Shown one piece after another: positions 54,782 to 62,178 of a DNA stretch of 64,000 nucleotides (position 1 is its first letter; every line of letters begins with the position of its first letter). Source of the DNA: DATJOJ01 sp035507035 (GTDB lineage: Bacteria > Acidobacteriota > Terriglobia > Terriglobales > Acidobacteriaceae). The stretch lies in the NCBI GenBank assembly GCA_035507035.1, contig DATJOJ010000053.1:1-64000 (forward strand). The letters are read 5' to 3'. Under the pieces are notes generated by a model that was not told the DNA's origin, made no database searches, and saw nothing but the letters and a program-made list of their open reading frames with translations. Made by a program: the position numbers and the translations under genes.

Positions 54782-55097
54782 GATCGCAGCGCGGGCTGAG
54801 CGCGACCTAGCATCGCTCTACCGACATATTCACGCTTCGGAATCGATCACAGCCGAGCGTTGGTACGCCGGAATGAGGCGGGCGATTCTCAGCCTTGCGG
54901 TGCGGCCAAATCGCTGTCCAATCACGCCCGAGAACAAACGACTCAGGCACCTGCTTTATGGTCACAAGCCTCACGTATATCGCGTGATCTATCGCGTCGA
55001 CGGACGGCAACGACGGGTTGACATTCTCCATATCCGGCACAGCGCCCGGCGTCCGTTTTGGGGGAAAACACAGAGATATTCCCCTGAAGTAAATTGA
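54765..55097 (+). CDS. RelE/ParE-family toxin
   Basis: A 110-residue toxin: VRIAARAERDLASLYRHI, TAERWYAGMRRAILSLAVRPNRCP, HKPHVYRVIYRVDGRQRRVDILHIRHSAR, the standard ParE pattern with basic C-terminus. It either cuts mRNA at the ribosome or poisons gyrase; the sequence does not decide. It follows and overlaps its antitoxin. Confidence 0.9.
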   Translation: MAYVVRIAARAERDLASLYRHIHASESITAERWYAGMRRAILSLAVRPNRCPITPENKRLRHLLYGHKPHVYRVIYRVDGRQRRVDILHIRHSARRPFWGKTQRYSPEVN

Positions 55098-55155
55098 CAT
55101 GGTTGTTTAGCAAGCGAATACTGGTGTTGGACAGAGTGCACAGCACCACGTGATT

Positions 55156-55180
55156 AATGGCTCCGGCTTTCGGAGCCATT
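55156..55180 (+). terminator. Hairpin after the toxin-antitoxin pair
   Basis: AATGGCTCC-ggctttc-GGAGCCATT gives a perfect 9-bp stem 60 bases after the toxin stop, followed by CTTGC, so the T-run is poor. Confidence 0.55.
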
Positions 55181-55301
55181 CTTGCATGTGTGTCCCCTCC
55201 GAGCACCATTTCGTCCGATGCAATCCTAAAGAACAGACGATTCCTCACCGCTAAAGACGGGTTCGCAATGACAAGTTGGAAGGAATCTGCTCAACCGTCT
55301 T

Positions 55302-55895
55302 TCACTTCACCCTTGTCTGGTCCGTGATCCAATTCACCTCCCAGGTTTTGCCACCGTCATCGGAGAAGGATTGCTCGAAGTGTGGCGCGTCGGTATCCAG
55401 CTTCGTCCAGTCGAACCTGATCAGGATGGTTTTGCCGTTGATCGTGTCCTGGGCGAAAAACTGGCCGTGCCCGTCTTTGAACTCGCCAACCTGCGGCGGA
55501 TCGAGAATGCCAATCTTGCGGTTCGCCCAGTACAAGCGCCATTGATGGGAGCTCGGATTGTAGACACGCAAAGTAAGACCTGTGATGTGGCCGGTGGGAC
55601 CGTCAAGTTCGATCGTGTCGAGGTCAGCGCCGCCGTCCCAGACCTTGTAGCATTCGCCCGCGCCCTCGAACTCCACCCACTGATTGGAACCGGTCAAAGG
55701 ATTCATGCGGCGCTTCAGGTGATATTTCCATTTGCCGAGCAAAGGATCGAAGTCGTGTTGACCATCGCGCTCGCTGACGGCGGATTGAGCTACACCAGCG
55801 GCATTTGGGCTTTGCTGCGCGAGCACCTGAACAGGTCGAAACACCACAGCGAAAGCACACACCAGGAAAGAAATAAGAATGTGTCGGATGTTCAT
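55302..55895 (-). CDS. Secreted protein, DUF1579-like
   Basis: ATG 55895 has AGGAGG upstream, giving 197 residues. A signal peptide (ILISFLVCAFAVVFRPVQVLAQ) precedes a lipocalin-like beta domain (FDPLLGKWKYHLKRRM, GGADLDTIELDGPTGHITGLTLRVYN, WEVNWITDQTRVK). The pattern FDPLLGxWxxxxxR and WxVNW end resembles secreted DUF1579-type proteins. The ligand is unknown. Confidence 0.72.
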   Translation of the reverse strand: MNIRHILISFLVCAFAVVFRPVQVLAQQSPNAAGVAQSAVSERDGQHDFDPLLGKWKYHLKRRMNPLTGSNQWVEFEGAGECYKVWDGGADLDTIELDGPTGHITGLTLRVYNPSSHQWRLYWANRKIGILDPPQVGEFKDGHGQFFAQDTINGKTILIRFDWTKLDTDAPHFEQSFSDDGGKTWEVNWITDQTRVK

Positions 55896-56040
55896 CACTA
55901 CCTCCTGTGATTGGCAGTTAAGGTCACCACGCGGAAAAACATAGATCAATGAGGCAGCGAATGTGCGAAAGCGGAGTAAAAATAAGTAAAAAGTTGTGAA
56001 GAGGAAAAGCGAATCAACGGCAGGACGAAGATCTTGAAAA

Positions 56041-56718
56041 CTACCAGCCCGCGGCCACGCTGCGCGGAGTCTCTTCTTTTGCGGCTTGCAGGCTCACGAC
56101 CTTGAGCTCTTTTTCCAAGGAAGAAAACCGTTGCAGAATTTCGTGCATACGCAACGACATGTGACGAATGGTTTCAATCTGTGAGCGTACGCCTGCAGAA
56201 AGCGTGCCCGGTTCCAGGAGCAACAACTCGGAATTGCCAAGAACCGAAGTCAAAGCGTTGTTCAGGCTGTGCCGCATATCGAGCATGTAGCGGCCCAAAG
56301 TCGCCTGCGATTCAAGCTGGGCGTTGGTTTGTTCCGCGCGGCCGGCGCGAGCTTCGGCATTGGCGCGTTGCAAAGCCTCGCGCGCCAGCAGAATCAGCGT
56401 ATCCACCCAATTACCGTCTTTTTGCCACGCAAGAGCTCCCGGCCAGCGATGGTGAACTATCTGCAGCGTAACTTCGTCGTCGGCCAGGAATAGAACCCGC
56501 TTGCCGGCAGCCTCCATCGCTTCCAAAACTACGGAGAGCGCTTGCGAGCGAATTGCCCCGGCGATCGCCAACTGAAAACTTCCCGGATCGAAGGCGAGAG
56601 AGACATCCGTGCTCATCAAGGTAAAGCAGGGCAGGTTGCGCTCCGACTGCCATCGGCTGGTCACGAGACGCGAAAATTCCGGATCGTCAGAAATGATTAA
56701 TACGGTGGCCTGGTCCAC
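56041..56718 (-). CDS. Pseudo-receiver plus histidine-kinase dimerisation domain, no ATPase
   Basis: A 225-residue protein. The first ~115 residues resemble a receiver (VLIISDDPEFSRLV, FLADDEVTLQIV), but the phospho-acceptor place reads LAIAGAI with no Asp. Residues 140-205 are an H-box helical pair (RYMLDMRHSLNNALTSVLGN, H150; TIRHMSLRMHEILQRFSSLEKELK). No ATP-binding domain follows. It may be a phosphotransfer or regulatory partner. It ends a minus-strand cluster with the unknown and PilZ-like genes. Confidence 0.7.
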   Translation of the reverse strand: MDQATVLIISDDPEFSRLVTSRWQSERNLPCFTLMSTDVSLAFDPGSFQLAIAGAIRSQALSVVLEAMEAAGKRVLFLADDEVTLQIVHHRWPGALAWQKDGNWVDTLILLAREALQRANAEARAGRAEQTNAQLESQATLGRYMLDMRHSLNNALTSVLGNSELLLLEPGTLSAGVRSQIETIRHMSLRMHEILQRFSSLEKELKVVSLQAAKEETPRSVAAGW

Positions 56719-56744
56719 GATTCTTTCTCATCTCACTGGCGTGC

Positions 56745-57770
56745 TTACTTCTGGTTATTGTCGCTCTCCACTCCGCTTTCGCTCCAACCCGGCGTGTGAG
56801 CCGAAACTTCGAACTCCGGCACTTCGGCGGAAGCAACTGACCCTGCACCGGCCGCTGCAGCGGCAGCGCGCGGTGAAGCTTCTGCAATTTGTCCCGTCCG
56901 CGACAATGCCGCTTCGACCGAAGCCCGCAGATCGACCAACATTCGCAGCGGTTGTCCGGAAGAATATTCGGCATGGAACATTACCCGCCAGGACTGGCAA
57001 ATCATGCGCAAGCGGGAAATCGGCTCATCCGCCGAAAACTGCGCCCGACGGCAATCCAGCGTGCTTACGCCACGCGTCTCGAGTTCCCGGAGGCCGTCGA
57101 GAATGCTATTGAGGTCCTGATGCATGAGCCGGAAGAAAACCCGGCGCATCAGAAAACTAAAGCGAGCAAATGCCACCATCGCGGTGGGCAAAAAGTAGTT
57201 TTCGTTCGTCGAAGCTTTCAGCTCTCTTCCCTTTTCCAGGATGTGACTGGTGAGCAGCTCGTTTAGGCTTTTGCAACCGTTGGCTTCGCCAATCAATTCA
57301 TCGAGTGGCTTGAGCCAAGCCGGAAGGTCGCGATCAACCGAGCCCAATACCGGCTCTAGCGTTTGGGCGACATAAGCCATGTCGACATCGGAGTCTTCCA
57401 GACGAGAAGGCGCAGCGTGAGAAAAATATTGGACCAGCAGGAAATCGATCTTGTCGCGATCGGAACCGCTGTGCTGCTCTTTATGCAAATGATGTAGCAG
57501 CAGAAGCCGCAGCGCTTCGTCGCTGGCTAACGTTGTCGTCTGCAGGAATTGGCGTAGCTGATGGACCTGAATTTTCTGGTCGACATCGCAGAACCATTGC
57601 CGCGCCTGGACAATCGATTCCTCTGGAGGGGCTTCGACGCCCGTCTCAAGGTCGGTGCAGGACGGCGTTTCAATGACGAATTCTCGCGCCACGGCGGCGT
57701 AGAGAGGGTAGAGTTGGCGGGCGTTCTGCCACTCGTTGTGCAGTTCGTTCAGTTGCGATGAAGGAGTCAT
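56745..57770 (-). CDS. Helical protein of unknown function
   Basis: ATG 57770 overlaps the upstream stop, giving 341 residues. It is largely helical (ELHNEWQNARQLYPLYAAVAREFVIE, LNELLTSHILEKGRELKASTNENYF) with an Ala-rich tail. No signal, membrane segment or catalytic motif was seen. Its placement between PilZ-like and pseudo-kinase genes hints at a signalling scaffold. Confidence 0.65.
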   Translation of the reverse strand: MTPSSQLNELHNEWQNARQLYPLYAAVAREFVIETPSCTDLETGVEAPPEESIVQARQWFCDVDQKIQVHQLRQFLQTTTLASDEALRLLLLHHLHKEQHSGSDRDKIDFLLVQYFSHAAPSRLEDSDVDMAYVAQTLEPVLGSVDRDLPAWLKPLDELIGEANGCKSLNELLTSHILEKGRELKASTNENYFLPTAMVAFARFSFLMRRVFFRLMHQDLNSILDGLRELETRGVSTLDCRRAQFSADEPISRLRMICQSWRVMFHAEYSSGQPLRMLVDLRASVEAALSRTGQIAEASPRAAAAAAGAGSVASAEVPEFEVSAHTPGWSESGVESDNNQK

Positions 57771-58117
57771 GATTTCACGATCCAATTGGCAACCTCGCGG
57801 GTAAAGCGGGCCGCCACCGCCGCATGGCCGCCATTATATTGCAGCGCGACCACGCAGGCTTCGGTATCGAGGGTGCCATCTGAGTTACGCAGGCGCAGCT
57901 TGTCGGCGAACTCCAGCGGCAAGCTCGAGGCAAAGAGAACCTCGTGCGCCGTTCCGAATTCGATGACCGTGGTTTCGCTGATGGTGTTGCTGGCCGTGCC
58001 AAGACGGGTGAGGCGGACCGGAATCCGCACTTGAATGGCGGTCGGGAAGAACTGTGCCAACTTGCGAGTGGAGCTCTCCCGATTCGACGAAGCAGGCGCT
58101 GTGGCTGGTTTTGACAC
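57767..58117 (-). CDS. PilZ-like domain protein
   Basis: GTG 58117 gives 116 residues. The fold shows a PilZ-like arrangement (RIPVRLTRLGTASNTISETTVIEFGTAHEVLFASSLPLEFADKLRLRN, then EACVVALQYNGGHAAVAARFT). The classic RxxxR and D/NxSxxG c-di-GMP residues are not clear, so ligand binding is doubtful. It heads the three-gene cluster and overlaps the next gene by ATGA. A TTG start at 58228 would add an unlikely Arg-rich N-terminus. Confidence 0.55.
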   Translation of the reverse strand: MSKPATAPASSNRESSTRKLAQFFPTAIQVRIPVRLTRLGTASNTISETTVIEFGTAHEVLFASSLPLEFADKLRLRNSDGTLDTEACVVALQYNGGHAAVAARFTREVANWIVKS

Positions 58118-58388
58118 TACTTGCCCCAAGTTCACGCGATGCGGCCTGGAGTCCCGACTCTGCCGGTTAGCACGGGCCCGGGCGTCCGGGCCGCATCTGC
58201 ACAACGATGAGTGCACGGGAGAGGCCAAAGGCGGACCTGTCGTTACGAAAGCGCAGTCTTAAATCTCAATGAGATACGGGTATACATAATCGACGAGAGG
58301 TGGTCAGGCGTCCAAACCGCGTCTCAGATTGAAACGGCGTCTCACGTTTGACGACTTCCTCCCGATAGTTTCCGCCGATATCGGGCCG

Positions 58389-58634
58389 CTACAACTGTGC
58401 TCCCGCGGCGGCTTGACCCGCTAGAAGGAATGTCTTTGGATATTTGCCTTCGCCGCACAGTTTGAACGATCCAAAATCCTTATACCACTTGCCCTCCGGC
58501 ACTAGCGGGCGCGACTCGATCCAGATCCGCAGCCGGTTCAAGTCAGCAAGACTGATTTTCCGGTCGCGCATTCGTTCAGCCAGATGTTCGCGCAGCGGCG
58601 CCGGCAATCGCGACCAGGTCTCGATTTGCGGCAT
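58389..58634 (-). CDS. Small partner of a ribbon-helix-helix protein
   Basis: An 81-residue basic protein (ETWSRLPAPLREHLAERMRDRKISLADLNRLRIWIESRPLVPEGKWYKDFGSFKLCGEGKYPKTFLL). It starts immediately after the ribbon-helix-helix stop codon. The two-gene arrangement is that of a toxin-antitoxin pair, and the C-terminal WYKDFGSFKLCGEG is typical of small partners found after CopG-like genes. Toxicity is unknown. Confidence 0.65.
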   Translation of the reverse strand: MPQIETWSRLPAPLREHLAERMRDRKISLADLNRLRIWIESRPLVPEGKWYKDFGSFKLCGEGKYPKTFLLAGQAAAGAQL

Positions 58635-58889
58635 TCATTCACCGAACATAAGCCGTCCGAGTTCATCGCCTAATCGTTTAGCCTCGGTGGCATCGGTCGA
58701 GGCCCGGAACCGTTCCGCCAATTCGAAGAAGGCCTTTTCCTTCTGGCGTTGCGCCTCGATTCCATCCTCGATGAGTTCAACCAACACGCGGTTATCGCTT
58801 AAGCGGCGGCGTTTTGCCAGACGATCCACCTGTTGGGCGACTTTTGCGGGTAGGGTTACGCTGCGGCGAACCTGCTTTGCAGTCGGCAT
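58635..58889 (-). CDS. Ribbon-helix-helix (CopG-like) DNA-binding protein
   Basis: From ATG 58889, an 84-residue protein with the RHH fold (RRSVTLPAKVAQQVDRLAKRRRLSDNRVLVELIEDGIEAQ) and an acidic helical tail. The first helix-sheet would contact the palindromic half-sites that overlap its start. It is the likely antitoxin or autorepressor of the pair. Confidence 0.8.
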   Translation of the reverse strand: MPTAKQVRRSVTLPAKVAQQVDRLAKRRRLSDNRVLVELIEDGIEAQRQKEKAFFELAERFRASTDATEAKRLGDELGRLMFGE

Positions 58890-58891
58890 GC

Positions 58892-58914
58892 CACCATGAT
58901 ACACCACTATGGTG
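58892..58914. promoter_or_regulatory. CACCA/TGGTG half-site cluster over the RHH gene start
   Basis: CACCAT (58892-58897), CACCA (58902-58906) and TGGTG (58910-58914) form overlapping inverted repeats, including a perfect CACCA-cta-TGGTG at 58902-58914, within 25 bases of the start codon. It is a probable autoregulatory operator. Confidence 0.55.
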
Positions 58915-58958
58915 CATTTTGGTGCCAGAGAAGAGATTATGGTCGCACCTCACCCGCC

Positions 58959-60284
58959 TCAGGGTTTGAATGGTGATTGAACGATCTCAAAGACGACACC
59001 ACAGCCGCCATCACAGAAGGTGCCCATGCCACCAAATTGGGCCGTCCCGTACAGGTTGCCGGCCTGGTCCTCGACAAGCCCGGCCACGGGACTATAGCCA
59101 TCCGTGCAATTGGTCTGCGAACAGAAGCTGTAGAGTACAGTCTCGGCGGGGGCAGATACAATCTTGAAGACCGTACCGTAGTAGTCGATGCCAGATAGTC
59201 CGTAGCGAGAGGCAGTGCCGTAGAGCGCGCCGCGTTTCGAGTCGACAACAACCCCTGCCACAGGATAGCCTCCACTTTCGCTGGCCAAGGAAAATGTGTA
59301 TTCGCCGCCTTTTGGGGTCAGCCGAAAAACTCCCCCTACCTCGCCCGTCCCCCCACCCGCGACAGTACTGTAGAGATTGCCGCGTGGGTCGAAACTCACG
59401 GTACCGAACGGGCTGCCGCCTTGCTCCCCGCCGCGAAACGCGTACAAGACGGTTTCAGCCCAGCCATTTTCGGCGGGAGCAAGCTCGTAGACGGTTCCTG
59501 AGCCGACGGACTTAGGCGCGCCGCCCATGCTCGTTGTGCCATAGAGGCTGCCGGCTTTATCGCGGGTCACGCCCGCTTGCGGACCTGCCCCATCTGGGCA
59601 GGCATTCCCCTGCCCCAGAGAGCAGAAATTATAAAGAACAGTTTCCGTCCATCCGTTTGCGCCTGGAGACAACTCAAAGACCACTCCTTGATCGGGATAC
59701 GCGATCGAGTGACCCGACCCACCGTTCGTGGTGGTCCCATACAAGTTCCCCGAAGCGTCGAGGACTAACTGGCTTAGTGGAAGGCTCCCGTCGAGGCACT
59801 GATTATTCACTTCATTGCTGCAGAAGTTATAAAGCACAGTTTCCGTCCAAGGGCTGCCGGGGACCAGTGGGGGAGATATTTTGAATACAGTCCCGCATCC
59901 GGACAAGTCAGGTGGACAATTCGGTGAGCCACCTTTCTCAGTAGTGCCGTAGAGATCCCCTGCGGAGTCCAGCACGAGGCCTGCTGAGGGAAGGTAGCCG
60001 TCAAGACATCGCACACCCAACTTATCGCTGCAGAAGTCGTAAAGGATGGTCTCGCTCCAATTCCCGTTTGTCCCTGGCGAAAGTTCGAACACGGTGCCTC
60101 CGCCGGCTGCACCGCCATATAAGGTCGTGCCGTAAATATTCCCCGCCTGGTCAAAAACAAGATCAGCAACTGGATTCTCTCCGTCGGGGAAACCCTCAAA
60201 GCTATACAGGACCTTGTACTGTTGCCCCGCGGCGAGGCTGCAGGTCACAAGCAATGCCGCAATGCAAAGGACGGTCCTGTTCAT
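58959..60284 (-). CDS. Secreted GloVer tandem-repeat protein
   Basis: ATG 60284 (MNRTVLCIAALLVTCSLAAGQQ signal) gives 441 residues. About eight repeats of the GloVer pattern follow (DLVFDQAGNIYGTTLYGGAAGGGTVFEL, LVLDSAGDLYGTTEKGG, VFKI...ETVLYNFC). Cys residues recur in YNFCS units, so disulfides may hold the repeats. There is no IPT tail, unlike the paralog at 7983. Extracellular function unknown. Confidence 0.9.
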   Translation of the reverse strand: MNRTVLCIAALLVTCSLAAGQQYKVLYSFEGFPDGENPVADLVFDQAGNIYGTTLYGGAAGGGTVFELSPGTNGNWSETILYDFCSDKLGVRCLDGYLPSAGLVLDSAGDLYGTTEKGGSPNCPPDLSGCGTVFKISPPLVPGSPWTETVLYNFCSNEVNNQCLDGSLPLSQLVLDASGNLYGTTTNGGSGHSIAYPDQGVVFELSPGANGWTETVLYNFCSLGQGNACPDGAGPQAGVTRDKAGSLYGTTSMGGAPKSVGSGTVYELAPAENGWAETVLYAFRGGEQGGSPFGTVSFDPRGNLYSTVAGGGTGEVGGVFRLTPKGGEYTFSLASESGGYPVAGVVVDSKRGALYGTASRYGLSGIDYYGTVFKIVSAPAETVLYSFCSQTNCTDGYSPVAGLVEDQAGNLYGTAQFGGMGTFCDGGCGVVFEIVQSPFKP

Positions 60285-60379
60285 GCCGTTTCTGCAAAAA
60301 GCCAAACCATTCTAACCCGGCTCAGGCAATTGCTGAACAGGCTGAAAGTCCCTAGTTTTTTGTCGGAATCAGAAATTGG

Positions 60380-61783
60380 CTATTGCAGCGTCTGGCTGGT
60401 GGTCGCCAATCCATGGCCGCCGATGTTGTAGCGCTTCAACTTGCGGTAAAGCGTGGCCCGGCTGATGCCGAGCATACGACCGGCAAGCGTCTTGTCCCCT
60501 TTCACCTGCTCAAAGACGCGTTGAATCGTGGTGCGCTCGATGTCTTCTAGGTCGGTGGAATTCAAACCCTCGGTGTGCGAAAAGGCCGCCCCATCGGACG
60601 GTGAGGAGGACGCGATGCTGTTGGGCAAGTCACTGACATCAATCGTTCGGCGGTCACCCAAGGCAACCGCACGCTCGATGCAGTTTTCCAACTCGCGGAC
60701 GTTACCCGGCCAATCGTACTGCAGCAGAGATTTCATGGCCGTACTGGTCACTTGAATCGCGCTGCCAGGAGCATAGCGATCCAGGAACCAGTGCACCAGC
60801 ATGGGAATGTCGGAACGGCGCTCGCGCAACGCCGGCAAATGAACGGTGACCACGTTCAATCGGAAATAGAGATCCTTGCGAAAAGTTCCAGCGCGATACT
60901 CGGCCTCGAGATTGCGATTGCTGGCGGCAATTACGCGGACTTCGACTTTGATTTTTTGATTGCTGCCGACCGGGCGAATTTCTTTTTCCTGCAGAACGCG
61001 AAGCAGCTTGGCCTGTAGTTCGAGCGGCAACTCTCCCACTTCATCAAGAAAGATGGTGCCCCCACTCGCCGCCTGGAACAATCCCGCTTTTGACTTCAAT
61101 GCGCCAGTGAACGCCCCTTTTTCGTAGCCAAAAAGCTCGCTCTCGATCAGCGTAGGAACGAGCGACCCACAGTCGACCGCTACAAAGGGACGGCTGGCAA
61201 AGGTGCCGCGAAAATGAATGGCACGCGCAACGAGTTCTTTGCCTGTACCGCTCTCTCCGGTGATCAGCACAGGCGTGCGGGTGTCCTTCAGCCGCCAGAC
61301 CATGCGCAAAACATCCTGAATTTTCGCCGAAGAGCCGACGATGCCGTGCAGGTCGCTTTCGGTATCAACCCGATCGCGCAGGAACTGGTTCTCCTCGACT
61401 AAACGAACTTTTTCTGCCATGCGGCGTAGAAATAGACGCAACTCCTCCAGCGGCGAAAACGGCTTGCTGATGTAGTCATAGGCGCCGAGTTTCATGGCTT
61501 GCACAGCGGTTTCAATCGATCCGTGACCGGTCATGACCGCAACTTCCGTGTGCGGAGATTGCTTCTTCACTCTCTCCAGAAATTCGAGCCCAGTCATGTT
61601 GGGCATGACCAGATCGGTCAGCACCATATGAACGGGATGGGTTTCCAGCAAGGCGAGCGCCGTTTCACCGCTGTTCGCTTCCATGCAAGTGAAGCCCAGT
61701 CCTTCGCCAACGGTCATGCAAAGTTTGCGAATGCTCTGCTCGTCGTCGACGACTAATAATCGGATTCTCAGTTCTTCACTCAC
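60380..61783 (-). CDS. NtrC-family response regulator
   Basis: A 467-residue protein from GTG 61783, overlapping the upstream receiver gene. Domains: receiver (acceptor D57, Lys 107), sigma-54 AAA+ (Walker A GESGTGKE 176-183, GAFTGA 223-228, FLDEVGE) and Fis HTH (GDKTLAGRMLGISRATLYRKLKRYNI). Phosphorylated, it activates sigma-54 promoters. It is the output of the three-gene system with the kinase and single receiver upstream. Confidence 0.95.
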   Translation of the reverse strand: MSEELRIRLLVVDDEQSIRKLCMTVGEGLGFTCMEANSGETALALLETHPVHMVLTDLVMPNMTGLEFLERVKKQSPHTEVAVMTGHGSIETAVQAMKLGAYDYISKPFSPLEELRLFLRRMAEKVRLVEENQFLRDRVDTESDLHGIVGSSAKIQDVLRMVWRLKDTRTPVLITGESGTGKELVARAIHFRGTFASRPFVAVDCGSLVPTLIESELFGYEKGAFTGALKSKAGLFQAASGGTIFLDEVGELPLELQAKLLRVLQEKEIRPVGSNQKIKVEVRVIAASNRNLEAEYRAGTFRKDLYFRLNVVTVHLPALRERRSDIPMLVHWFLDRYAPGSAIQVTSTAMKSLLQYDWPGNVRELENCIERAVALGDRRTIDVSDLPNSIASSSPSDGAAFSHTEGLNSTDLEDIERTTIQRVFEQVKGDKTLAGRMLGISRATLYRKLKRYNIGGHGLATTSQTLQ

Positions 61784-62178
61784 GCTTTCCCCATGATTTG
61801 CTCTACGACGGCAATGAACTGCTGTACGCGAAAAGGCTTTTCTACGCAGGGTGCCCCGGTTTCGCGCAATGTGGCGGCGGTGTCCTCATTGGCGATATCC
61901 CCCGTGATGAACACAATGCGCGAAGCCAACTCCGGCCGGTGTTGCATCAGCCATGCGTACACATCCGCGCCATTTACGCCACCGGGAGTGCGCATATCCG
62001 AAACTACTCCGAGAAAGTTTCCTGATCGCAACAATTCCAGCCCCTCTGCGCCGGATTGCGCACACACCACGCTGTATCCATTTCGTTCCAGGGCTGCCTG
62101 CACGTAGGCCATGACTGCAGACTCGTCCTCAATCAAGAGGACGGGCAGAGGAGCCGGCTTGACAGCAGGAAGGGTCAT
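61780..62178 (-). CDS. Single-domain receiver between kinase and NtrC-type regulator
   Basis: From ATG 62178 (overlapping the kinase stop), a 132-residue receiver: acidic pair ED at 17-18, acceptor D61 (VVSDMRTPGGVNG), Thr/Gly region ITGDIANEDTA and Lys 114 (CVEKPF). It lacks an output domain. It may be a phosphate sink or relay for the kinase. Confidence 0.9.
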   Translation of the reverse strand: MTLPAVKPAPLPVLLIEDESAVMAYVQAALERNGYSVVCAQSGAEGLELLRSGNFLGVVSDMRTPGGVNGADVYAWLMQHRPELASRIVFITGDIANEDTAATLRETGAPCVEKPFRVQQFIAVVEQIMGKA

